A stretch of DNA of 64,000 nucleotides from Caldimonas brevitalea (GTDB taxonomy: Bacteria > Pseudomonadota > Gammaproteobacteria > Burkholderiales > Burkholderiaceae_C), in assembly GCF_001017435.1 (NCBI RefSeq), contig NZ_CP011371.1:3906001-3970000 (forward strand). Reading direction: 5' to 3'. Shown here piece after piece: positions 56,919 to 64,000 of this stretch. The translations under genes and the position numbers were made by a program. Each line of letters begins with the position of its first letter. Within the stretch, counting starts at the first letter, position 1. The notes below the pieces were generated by a model. The model was not told the origin of the DNA, made no database searches, and worked only from the letters and a program-made list of their open reading frames with translations.

Positions 56919-59057
56919 CTATTGCGCCGCCTTCAAAGGGAGGGTGAACAGATTCACCGATCCCGGCTCCAAGCGCTGGGCGATGCCGTCCACCGTCGAT
57001 TGGTTGCCATACATCGGGCCTTGCCACTTCACGGCGTCCGACTGCATGTTGCCGTCGGTGATGTTGGCGGCGCTCAAGCGCCTCAACGCATACTGCCCAT
57101 TAACCAACTTGCGCCCGGCTGGCAGCACGTTGAGGCGCACCGTTGCGGCGTTGGACAGATCACGGTTGATGACCACGACCTTCATCGCCGCGCCGGCCTC
57201 GTCGATCGACGAGTACACCCCCACCTGCGGATAACGCTTGCCGTTGGGCGCGGTGATGACCGGGTTGTTGGCCACCGTGTTGCGCAGCATCGTCTTCCCG
57301 AACTCCTGGCTGTAGATGCCGAAGGCGTAGCCGGGAACGGTCACACGGGGGTTGGCGAGGGTGGTGCCATCGTGTGTGTACTGCACCATTGCGAAGCTGG
57401 GGTTGTCGTCGAGCGACAGCATGAAAAGCCGGTCGATCTTCTGCTCGAGCAGGTTGCCGGTCCAGTCGGCGATCACGAGCGCATGCCCCATGTCCTGTAG
57501 TTTGGCAATGCTGCCGTCCGCCCTCCCGGTCGGCTGCTGGATGTTGTACTCGGTCATCCAGATCTGCCAGTCGCGCGTGGACGCGTTGGCAGTGTCCTTG
57601 CCCAGCAGCCGGCGGATGGTCTTCACCGGTTCGCCCTCGGCGATCTTGCCGAACAGGTCACGCGTCTGCTTGCTTCGCCTGACGGACGGATCGGTGTCGG
57701 CAAGGTAGGGGTCGGTGCTCAAGTACTGGTGTATCGAGTAGGCATGTACCGAGCCGATCTTGTTCACCGACTGGAGCCTGTCTTTCAGCGTGCCCAGCCA
57801 AGCTTCCGGTGTGTTGCCGTTGAACGTGGACACCGTCCCCTGCGCCAGCAACCTGATGTCCGGGCGAGCGCGCTTCATCTCGTCTTCGAAGGCGAGGAAG
57901 ATGTCGGCGTACTGCGCCGCAGACCATCGGGCCCAGTCTTCGTTCCCCACTTCCCAATACAGCGTCTGCTGCTGATCGCGACGCACCCAGTCGGCGGCGC
58001 GGCTGGCCGCGATGCCGAGCTTCTGCGCATCAATAATGGGCTGGCCGGCACCGTCGAGGATGGGACGATTGGCCGCATCGGTCTTCTTGACGTACCGCAT
58101 CGCACCGTAGTCAAGGAAGGCATCGGTGTTCACCTCGAACACGCGCTCCATGTTCCAGCGCTCCGGGCCGGTATAGCGCACGATTTCTTCCGGCGTCCGG
58201 TACGCCGTCGTGGGGTTGGTGCCCTTGGCCGCATCCTCCGGATAGCTCTTGTACGGGTACTCCGAGAAATAGTGGAGCCCGGGTGTGCCGTTGGGGAAGC
58301 GGAACGATCCGAGCCGCAGCGCACCGATCGTGTTGCCCAAGGCAGGCGAATATCCGAGCTGTGGCTCCATCGTCATGCGCATCTGCGCTTGCTGAAACTC
58401 GACCCCGCTGCCGAAGGTCGCATGGCCGATGTCGTCGCGGATGACACCCTCGGCATCGGTCGGCATGATGTCGATCACCATCGACTCCTGCTGACCCACC
58501 TGCGTGATGGACACGGCATCGACAAAGGTGACAAAGTCGCCGACAGCCGCGTTGGTGGAAGCCAGCTCGATGGTGACGTCGCCGCCTTTCTCGAGGTAGA
58601 AGGCCGGCGTGGCGTACTGCTGGAATTCGGTGCTGCTCGGCGCGATGGCCTCGCCTCGCGGCACACCCCCAACGCTCACCCGTATCGGATTGGGGACGTT
58701 GGGTTGTAACGGCCGGCGCGCAGCATAGAACGACACCTTGTAGTGGCCTCCGGCGGCAAGGCGAACCGTGCTCGAGATCTTGGCGTTGCCGCCCTGCAGG
58801 AACGCGGTCTGGCGGCCTTGCGGCGCGTTCTGCGCCCGCCAGTCACTGCCGTTGCGCTGAATGCCTCGTCCGGTGGTGCCGCCGAACACCCATTGCGCGC
58901 CTGTGGGCGAGTATGTGAGCCGCTGGTCGGCCGGCAGCGTTGGGGTCTCAAACCCCTCGAGCATCACGGCACGCGCATTGTGCGACGCGAGCATGACGAG
59001 CAGGCAGCCTGCCACTGTGGAGGCCCGGGCCGCAGGCAGGGGTCGAACGAGCTTCAT
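56919..59057 (-). CDS. Exported clan GH-A glycosidase (GH51/GH79/GH44-like)
   Basis: A 712-residue exported enzyme. Signal peptide (about 1-30), an N-terminal beta-sandwich (about 35-190) resembling carbohydrate-binding or DUF642-type modules, a TIM barrel with the acid/base Glu in WEVGNEDW (Glu373) and the nucleophile Glu in WMTEYNIQ (Glu503), and a terminal beta domain. This layout fits arabinofuranosidase, glucuronidase or endoglucanase families; the exact family is uncertain. The start at 59057 has GAGGA seven bases upstream. Confidence 0.82.
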   Translation of the reverse strand: MKLVRPLPAARASTVAGCLLVMLASHNARAVMLEGFETPTLPADQRLTYSPTGAQWVFGGTTGRGIQRNGSDWRAQNAPQGRQTAFLQGGNAKISSTVRLAAGGHYKVSFYAARRPLQPNVPNPIRVSVGGVPRGEAIAPSSTEFQQYATPAFYLEKGGDVTIELASTNAAVGDFVTFVDAVSITQVGQQESMVIDIMPTDAEGVIRDDIGHATFGSGVEFQQAQMRMTMEPQLGYSPALGNTIGALRLGSFRFPNGTPGLHYFSEYPYKSYPEDAAKGTNPTTAYRTPEEIVRYTGPERWNMERVFEVNTDAFLDYGAMRYVKKTDAANRPILDGAGQPIIDAQKLGIAASRAADWVRRDQQQTLYWEVGNEDWARWSAAQYADIFLAFEDEMKRARPDIRLLAQGTVSTFNGNTPEAWLGTLKDRLQSVNKIGSVHAYSIHQYLSTDPYLADTDPSVRRSKQTRDLFGKIAEGEPVKTIRRLLGKDTANASTRDWQIWMTEYNIQQPTGRADGSIAKLQDMGHALVIADWTGNLLEQKIDRLFMLSLDDNPSFAMVQYTHDGTTLANPRVTVPGYAFGIYSQEFGKTMLRNTVANNPVITAPNGKRYPQVGVYSSIDEAGAAMKVVVINRDLSNAATVRLNVLPAGRKLVNGQYALRRLSAANITDGNMQSDAVKWQGPMYGNQSTVDGIAQRLEPGSVNLFTLPLKAAQ

Positions 59058-59252
59058 GATCAGTTTCCTCGTGGGTTCCATCTCGCCGTCGGACGACGGA
59101 GCGCCGATTAGACGCGAGATCTCGAGTGCCACGTCGCATTCTTTGAAGGCACGAGGAAAGGAAAGTGCTCCCTTTACGCCGTCGTCACGTTCCGACGTAT
59201 GGGCATCGGGCAGCCTCGTTTCAGATCCGGAACGCCACCGAGGCACACCGCG

Positions 59253-59921
59253 TCAGCCCGCCTCACGCGCCAGCTTCGCGCGCCTTTCGAGTTCCTTCGC
59301 GCTCGGCTCGAACTGCGCAAACGATCCGAGCGGGACATCGCCGGCAGGCACGTAGGTGCTCATCACGACACCGGTGGCCGAGGCTTGCGAAGCGACGAGC
59401 CGCAGCCCGCCCGCCTTCGCGCCCGCCTCGAACAGCCGCTTGCCGCGCCCGAGCACGACCGGGAAGGTCCACACGTTGTACTCGTCGATCAGCGATGCGG
59501 CCCGCAGCGTCTGGATCAGGTTGCCGCTGCCGATGATTTGAAGGTCCAGTCCCGCCTCTGCCTTGAGCGCCGCGACCGCCGCAACCACGTCGCCTTGCAG
59601 CAGCGTCGAGTGCTTCCAATGCAGCTGCTTCAGCGTGCGCGAGGCCACATGCTTCTTGGCCGCGTTGAGCGTCTGCGCAATCGGGCTGTCGGCCGGCTGG
59701 TACGGCCAATAGGCTTCGAAGATTTCGTAGGTCCTGCGGCCAAGCAAGAGCTCGCGGTCCTTGCCGTCGAAGCCGTTCATCGAGCGGCCCATGTCCTCGT
59801 CCCAGTGGTTGAACGTCCAGCCGCCGAAGGCGAACCCGCCGGTGCGATCTTCCTCAGGGCCGCCAGGCGCCTGCATGACGCCGTCGAGGGAGACGAAGGT
59901 GGATGCGATGAGCTTTCTCAT
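59253..59921 (-). CDS. RibD C-terminal/dihydrofolate-reductase-fold protein
   Basis: A 222-residue reductase of the YwjB/RibD-C group: MRKLIASTFVSLDGVMQAPG, LLLGRRTYEIFEAYWP, LQIIGSGNLIQTLRA and WTFPVVLGRGKRLFE. Homologues are NADPH-binding but mostly of unknown substrate. It is not a true folate enzyme; folA is elsewhere in the window. The ATG at 59921 is canonical for the family. Confidence 0.88.
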   Translation of the reverse strand: MRKLIASTFVSLDGVMQAPGGPEEDRTGGFAFGGWTFNHWDEDMGRSMNGFDGKDRELLLGRRTYEIFEAYWPYQPADSPIAQTLNAAKKHVASRTLKQLHWKHSTLLQGDVVAAVAALKAEAGLDLQIIGSGNLIQTLRAASLIDEYNVWTFPVVLGRGKRLFEAGAKAGGLRLVASQASATGVVMSTYVPAGDVPLGSFAQFEPSAKELERRAKLAREAG

Positions 59922-60156
59922 GGGACGACTCCGTGGGTTGGGATGTTGGGCATGGACCATGGCAGCTCATCGTACGCGTTCCGGCATCTGCTGGGCACCA
60001 GCCTGAAGCCACACCTCGGCTCGATCGAGGAGAGACGCCCAACCCCTTACGCTGATGGCTATTGCCTGTGACCCGCCCAAGCTTGCACACGTCGAGCCCG
60101 CGCGGCGGGCGTGGCGCGGGAGCCACCGGGCATCGCCCTCTCGGACACTTTGCCTG

Positions 60157-61956
60157 TCATGCGGTCCCTGTGCGTTGCATCGCCGGACGCTGGACCGAGG
60201 AGAGGTTGCGCGCACTGTCGGCCAGTGCAAGGTGGCTGAACGCCTGCGGAAAGTTGCCGAGCTGCCGCCCCTGCTGGAAGTCGTACTCCTCCGCGAGCAA
60301 GCCGACGTCGTTGCGCAAACGGAGCAGGCGCTCGAACACCGCACGCGCTTCGGTGTGCCGGCCTTGCAGCACCAGGTTGTCCACCCACCAGAAACTGCAG
60401 GCCAGAAAGGCGCCCTCGCCCGGCGGCAGTCCATCCGCCGCGGTATCGGTGTCGTAGCGCAGCACCAGCCCGTCGATCACGAGCCGTTGCTCGATCGCAC
60501 GCAGGGTGCCTTGCACCCTGGCATCGGACGGGGGCAGGAAGCCGACCAGCGGGATCAGCAGCAAGCTCGCATCGAGCTGTCGAGAGCCGTATGACTGCAC
60601 GAAGCTGCCCAGCCCGGAGTCGAAGCCCTTGCGGCACACGTCCTCGTGGATCAAGCTCCGCAGGACGCGCCAGCGGTCGAGCGGCCCGTGCAGGCCAAAC
60701 GCCTCCGCGCTCTTGAGCGCGCGATCGAGCGCCACCCAGGCCATCACCTTTGAATGGGTGAAATGACGCGGCCCCCCGCGTGTCTCCCAGATGCCCTCGT
60801 CCGGCTGATCCCAGACCTGCGCCACATGCTCGACCAGCGAGCGCTCCAGGGCCCAGCCGACCTCGGTGGCCGCCAGCCCTGCCCGGCGTGCATGGTGGAA
60901 CGCGTCGGCCACCTCTCCGAACACATCGAGCTGGAGCTGTCCGTAGGCTGCGTTTCCCACCCGCACCGGGCGGGCGCCTTCATAGCCAGGCAGCCAGGGC
61001 AGTTCCGACTCGGTCAGCCGGCGCTCGCCCGCAACGCCGTACATGATCTGTATCTGATCGGGGCTGCCGGCCACCGCGCGCAGCAGCCAGTCTCGCCACG
61101 CCTCGGCCTCTTCACGGTAGCCCGCGTTCAGGAGCGACAGCAGCGCAAAAGTCGCGTCGCGCAGCCAACAGAACCGGTAGTCCCAGTTGCGACTGCCCCC
61201 CAACTGCTCGGGCAAGGACGTCGTAGGAGCGGCCACCATGGCACCGGTGGGCGCGTAGGTCAGCGCTTTCAGGGTGATGTGCGAGCGCACCACGGCCTCG
61301 TTCCAGTCCCCGACGTGCTGGCAGCGACCCGACCAGCCTTGCCAGAATGCTTCGGTGTCCGCCAGTGCTTCGTACGGATCGATGGCAGCAGGTGTGGATT
61401 GATGAGAGGCGGTGTAGGTCAACACAAAGCTTGCCTGGTCGCCGGCGCCGATGCTGAACTCCGCCACCGTTTTCAGGTTCTCGCCCCGCATCGGGACCGA
61501 GGCACGCAACACCACCATGTCAGGGCCCGCGACCGCGCGTATACCGTGGCCGTCTTCCAAGCGGGTGACCCAGGGCACAGCGCTTCCGTAGTCGAAGCGT
61601 ATCGCCAGCTCGCTGCGCAGTGTGACCCTGCCACGCCGCCCAACGACGAGCCGCACCAGATCCGACGCGGTACCCCGTAGGGGCATGAAGTCGATCAGGG
61701 TCACGGCGCCTTCATCCGTCACGAAATCGGTCTCGAGGATGAGGGTTCCCTCCCGGTAGCGACGGGTGACCCGCGGCGCGGGATCGCAGGGGGCGACGCG
61801 CCAGCGTCCGTGCTCCGGCGCGCCGAGTAGGGCCGCGAAACATGCGGCCGAGTCGAAGCGCGGCCAGCACAGCCAGTCGATCGAGCCGTCGCGGCCCACC
61901 AGGGCACCCGTCTCGCAGTCGCCGATCAGCGCATAGTCTTCGATACGTGCAGGCAC
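60157..61956 (-). CDS. GH15-family glycoside hydrolase
   Basis: A 599-residue cytoplasmic glucoamylase-family enzyme. MPARIEDYALIGDCETGALV and DGSIDWLCWPRFDS are the typical N-terminus; RNWDYRFCWLRDATF and PDEGIWETRG, with the catalytic Glu, mark the (alpha/alpha)6 barrel. Related bacterial proteins are trehalases or glucoamylases. No signal peptide. The gene stands alone, without trehalose-synthesis genes nearby. Confidence 0.92.
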   Translation of the reverse strand: MPARIEDYALIGDCETGALVGRDGSIDWLCWPRFDSAACFAALLGAPEHGRWRVAPCDPAPRVTRRYREGTLILETDFVTDEGAVTLIDFMPLRGTASDLVRLVVGRRGRVTLRSELAIRFDYGSAVPWVTRLEDGHGIRAVAGPDMVVLRASVPMRGENLKTVAEFSIGAGDQASFVLTYTASHQSTPAAIDPYEALADTEAFWQGWSGRCQHVGDWNEAVVRSHITLKALTYAPTGAMVAAPTTSLPEQLGGSRNWDYRFCWLRDATFALLSLLNAGYREEAEAWRDWLLRAVAGSPDQIQIMYGVAGERRLTESELPWLPGYEGARPVRVGNAAYGQLQLDVFGEVADAFHHARRAGLAATEVGWALERSLVEHVAQVWDQPDEGIWETRGGPRHFTHSKVMAWVALDRALKSAEAFGLHGPLDRWRVLRSLIHEDVCRKGFDSGLGSFVQSYGSRQLDASLLLIPLVGFLPPSDARVQGTLRAIEQRLVIDGLVLRYDTDTAADGLPPGEGAFLACSFWWVDNLVLQGRHTEARAVFERLLRLRNDVGLLAEEYDFQQGRQLGNFPQAFSHLALADSARNLSSVQRPAMQRTGTA

Positions 61957-62311
61957 GGGTCACTCTCCCACAAAGGTCGTCAACGCCGCTCGCCCCACCG
62001 CCTCGCGCACCTTGGTGGCGTTTCATGCCGAGTTCCGATGCGACGTGCTCCTCAAACGAGGGAGCGACCGCTTGGCTTGCAAGGTACAGGCCAGCTGCGA
62101 TCGCGGACACGCCCTGCCCCGCGGCCGGCCTTGCGCCCAGGGCAGGCAGCACGGAGTGGTAAGAACGCGCAGGCGCTGCCGCCAGATCTACAGGTCGGAC
62201 GGCTGCCGGAACCTTGGCACACTTTCATTCAGCCTGTGACCACCCGGACAGTCCGGCATCACCCTACCCTGCGCTTGCCCCGAACGTCCCGCAACGTGGC
62301 CCCGGCTGGTG
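61957..62311. other. Intergenic region upstream of the GH15 gene
   Basis: About 355 bases without a recognised gene. A minus-strand reading frame crosses it into the GH15 5' end, but in another frame than the real gene and without conserved character. No clear promoter found. Confidence 0.35.
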
Positions 62312-62788
62312 TCATCCAATCAGCTGCCCTTCCACGTACGAGACAAGCACCGCACGCAAGCGCTGCACCGAGCGCTCGCGGCCGAGGATGGCCATCACCG
62401 GGACCACAGGCAATGGCGATAGCCCGCGCAGCATCACGATGCGCAACAGCAACTCGACGGCCGTTTCACCCCGCGCACCCACACCTTGCGCCAACGTCTG
62501 CAGGGCCGCACGGAGATGTTCCTCGCTCCATGGGGCTGGCTCCGACAACAGTTCCAGTGTCTGTTCCAGCAAAGCCCGGGTGCGGTTGGGGGACAAGCCC
62601 ACGATCTCCAGCAGATGCAACTTCATCCATGCACCTTTGTCGACCAACACAGGCAAGACCATGTCCAAGGCCTCTTGCCCCGGGCGAGCCAGCCCATGGG
62701 TCAGCCGCAGCATCGCCGCCAGGCCGAGCTGCTCGGTGGCATATCGCATGGTCAGCTCTGCGTGGCGCTGTTCGTCGTTCGCATCCAT
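62312..62788 (-). CDS. Hypothetical helical protein
   Basis: A 158-residue soluble, Leu- and Arg-rich protein, helical in appearance, not recognised from any family. It starts MDANDEQRHAELTMRYATEQ and has no signal peptide, cysteine pairs or membrane helices. It lies 86 bases beyond the end of the ABC exporter gene on the same strand, so it may be cotranscribed. Confidence 0.65.
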   Translation of the reverse strand: MDANDEQRHAELTMRYATEQLGLAAMLRLTHGLARPGQEALDMVLPVLVDKGAWMKLHLLEIVGLSPNRTRALLEQTLELLSEPAPWSEEHLRAALQTLAQGVGARGETAVELLLRIVMLRGLSPLPVVPVMAILGRERSVQRLRAVLVSYVEGQLIG

Positions 62789-62874
62789 TTGAATCCTTCG
62801 TGTCGAGCTTCCTGTGTTTCAACAACTCCGAGCAGCCCGGCATGCGGACACACGGAGGTGCCCAGGGCGGTGGG

Positions 62875-64000
62875 TCAGGCCTCCAGCAGGGCCTCCTCCT
62901 TGGACTTCAGAAACTCGCGCTCCACCAGGCGTGCGTAGGCGGGATGGGTGGCGACGAGCTCGTCGTGGCGGCCAGCGCCCGAGATGCGCCCGCCGTCGAG
63001 GAAGTAGATGCAATCGGCCTGCATGATGGTGGCGAGGCGGTGTGCGACGATGATGTTGGTGCGGCCTTGCATCAGCGAGGTGAGCGCCGCCGTCACCTGG
63101 TGCTCGGTTTCGCTGTCGAGGTTGGAGGTCGCCTCGTCCAGGATCAGGATCTCCGGGTCGCGCAGGAACATGCGGGCGATGGCGATACGTTGCCGCTGGC
63201 CCCCCGACAGGTTGTAGCCCTGCTCGATCAGCAGCGTGTCGAAGCCCTCGGGCATCCGTTCGATGAACGACAGCGCACCGGCCTTCTGTGCCGCCGCACG
63301 CACCATCTCGTCGGAGCAATCGCTTCTCATGCCGTAGGTGATGTTGTCACGCACGCTCGCCGGCATGATCGACGCCCCCTGGGCGACATAGCCGATCTTG
63401 CTTCGCCACGCCGCCAGCGGGAAGGAGGCGATCGGCTGCCCGTCATAAAGAATCGCACCGCCGCTCGGCTCGTAGAAGCGTTCGATCAGCGACAGCACGG
63501 TGGTCTTGCCGTTACCACTGGCGCCGACCAGTGCCGTGGTCGTGCCCGGCCTGAACACGAGGTCGATCTCGTGCAGGACCTTCGTCGGTCGCCCCGGGTA
63601 TGCGAAGGACACGTTGCGGAACTGCAGTATCCCGTGGATGCGCCTCGGTACCTTGCCTCGGGTCGGTGCCTCCGAACGTTCCCGCAAGATGTCGATGATG
63701 CGGCCCGAGGCGCCCTTGGCTTTCTGGAGCTCAGCGGCGAAGGTGGTCAACTGGACCAGAGGCGCCGCGACGTTGAAGATGTAGAGAATGAACGCGGTGA
63801 GCGTGCCGATGCTGATGGCGCCGCTGCTGACGCGCGACGTCCCGTAGACCAGGATGACCACGATGGCCGCGGTCATGGCCAGGCTCATCAGCGGCGCGAT
63901 GGCCATGTTGAGCAGCGCCATCCGCAGCCCGAGCCCCTTGATGTGTTCGATCTCCCTGCGGCTGCGATCGCGTTCGTGCGCCTCTGCGGTGAAAGCCTTG
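62875..64000 (-). CDS. ABC exporter, membrane and ATPase domains (5' part outside)
   Basis: The C-terminal part of a half-size ABC exporter; its 5' end lies beyond the window edge, and the frame is open up to there. The last helices of the membrane domain are visible (LNMAIAPLMSLAMTAAIVVI, then a second segment with FILYIFNVAAPLV), followed by the ATPase: Walker A GASGNGKT, signature LSGGQRQR, Walker B ILILDEATSNLD, H-loop VAHRLAT. It is of MsbA/multidrug type. It is a different gene from the ABC protein at the left edge. Confidence 0.9.
   Translation of the reverse strand, partial: KAFTAEAHERDRSRREIEHIKGLGLRMALLNMAIAPLMSLAMTAAIVVILVYGTSRVSSGAISIGTLTAFILYIFNVAAPLVQLTTFAAELQKAKGASGRIIDILRERSEAPTRGKVPRRIHGILQFRNVSFAYPGRPTKVLHEIDLVFRPGTTTALVGASGNGKTTVLSLIERFYEPSGGAILYDGQPIASFPLAAWRSKIGYVAQGASIMPASVRDNITYGMRSDCSDEMVRAAAQKAGALSFIERMPEGFDTLLIEQGYNLSGGQRQRIAIARMFLRDPEILILDEATSNLDSETEHQVTAALTSLMQGRTNIIVAHRLATIMQADCIYFLDGGRISGAGRHDELVATHPAYARLVEREFLKSKEEALLEA

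Noticed and set aside
61712..62152. Minus-strand frame overlapping the 5' end of the GH15 gene
   Set aside because: The GH15 frame is the conserved one; this frame shows no family motif.

Overview
The window is high-GC DNA (about two thirds G+C by eye) from a betaproteobacterium, most likely order Burkholderiales (Comamonadaceae/Sphaerotilaceae-like). This rests on the thyA-folA-xth and glnA-ntrB-ntrC layout, a PEP-CTERM protein, a tRNA-Ala(CGC), type II NADH dehydrogenase, paired DEAD-box helicases and the general protein style. It looks chromosomal. The assignment is inference; no 16S gene is present.

Positions 1-32,100 are mostly core genome: the tail of an MsbA-type ABC exporter, thymidylate synthase and dihydrofolate reductase, exonuclease III, then the nitrogen-control block on the minus strand (glnA, a small periplasmic protein, ntrB, ntrC). 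A sigma-54 promoter and NtrC-like dyads lie upstream of glnA. Next come a CinA-like protein, an EI24 membrane protein, a DUF1415 protein, NADH dehydrogenase II, an unusual papain-like protease/alpha-beta hydrolase fusion, a small PEP-CTERM protein, EttA, two DEAD-box helicases around a chemoreceptor, MnmH and an EEP-family hydrolase, a CaiB-type CoA-transferase, a 2OG-Fe(II) oxygenase, YaaA, YchJ, TruC, AhpC/AhpD, a beta-hydroxyacid-type dehydrogenase and tRNA-Ala.

Positions 32,300-46,900 are more accessory: a polytopic membrane protein, a PhcB-like methyltransferase, an IS3 remnant, a LysR/oxidoreductase pair, a monooxygenase-fold protein, a PoxB-like enzyme, and a compact caa3-type cytochrome oxidase operon (cytochrome c; subunit II fused to cytochrome c; subunit I fused to subunit III; small membrane protein; SDR). 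A diheme cytochrome c is transcribed divergently. PoxB and the oxidase could together form an alternative electron route from pyruvate to oxygen.

Positions 46,900-64,000 are a mosaic with signs of transfer: a GH5-type lipoprotein in visibly AT-richer DNA, a MITE-like element, a transposase fragment and a complete IS21-family insertion with a 5-bp target duplication. Then follow a TetR regulator with two operator-like palindromes facing an exported alpha/beta hydrolase, a LysR gene divergent from two overlapping DJ-1/PfpI genes, a large exported clan GH-A glycosidase, a RibD-like reductase, a GH15 enzyme, and a second ABC exporter cut by the window end.
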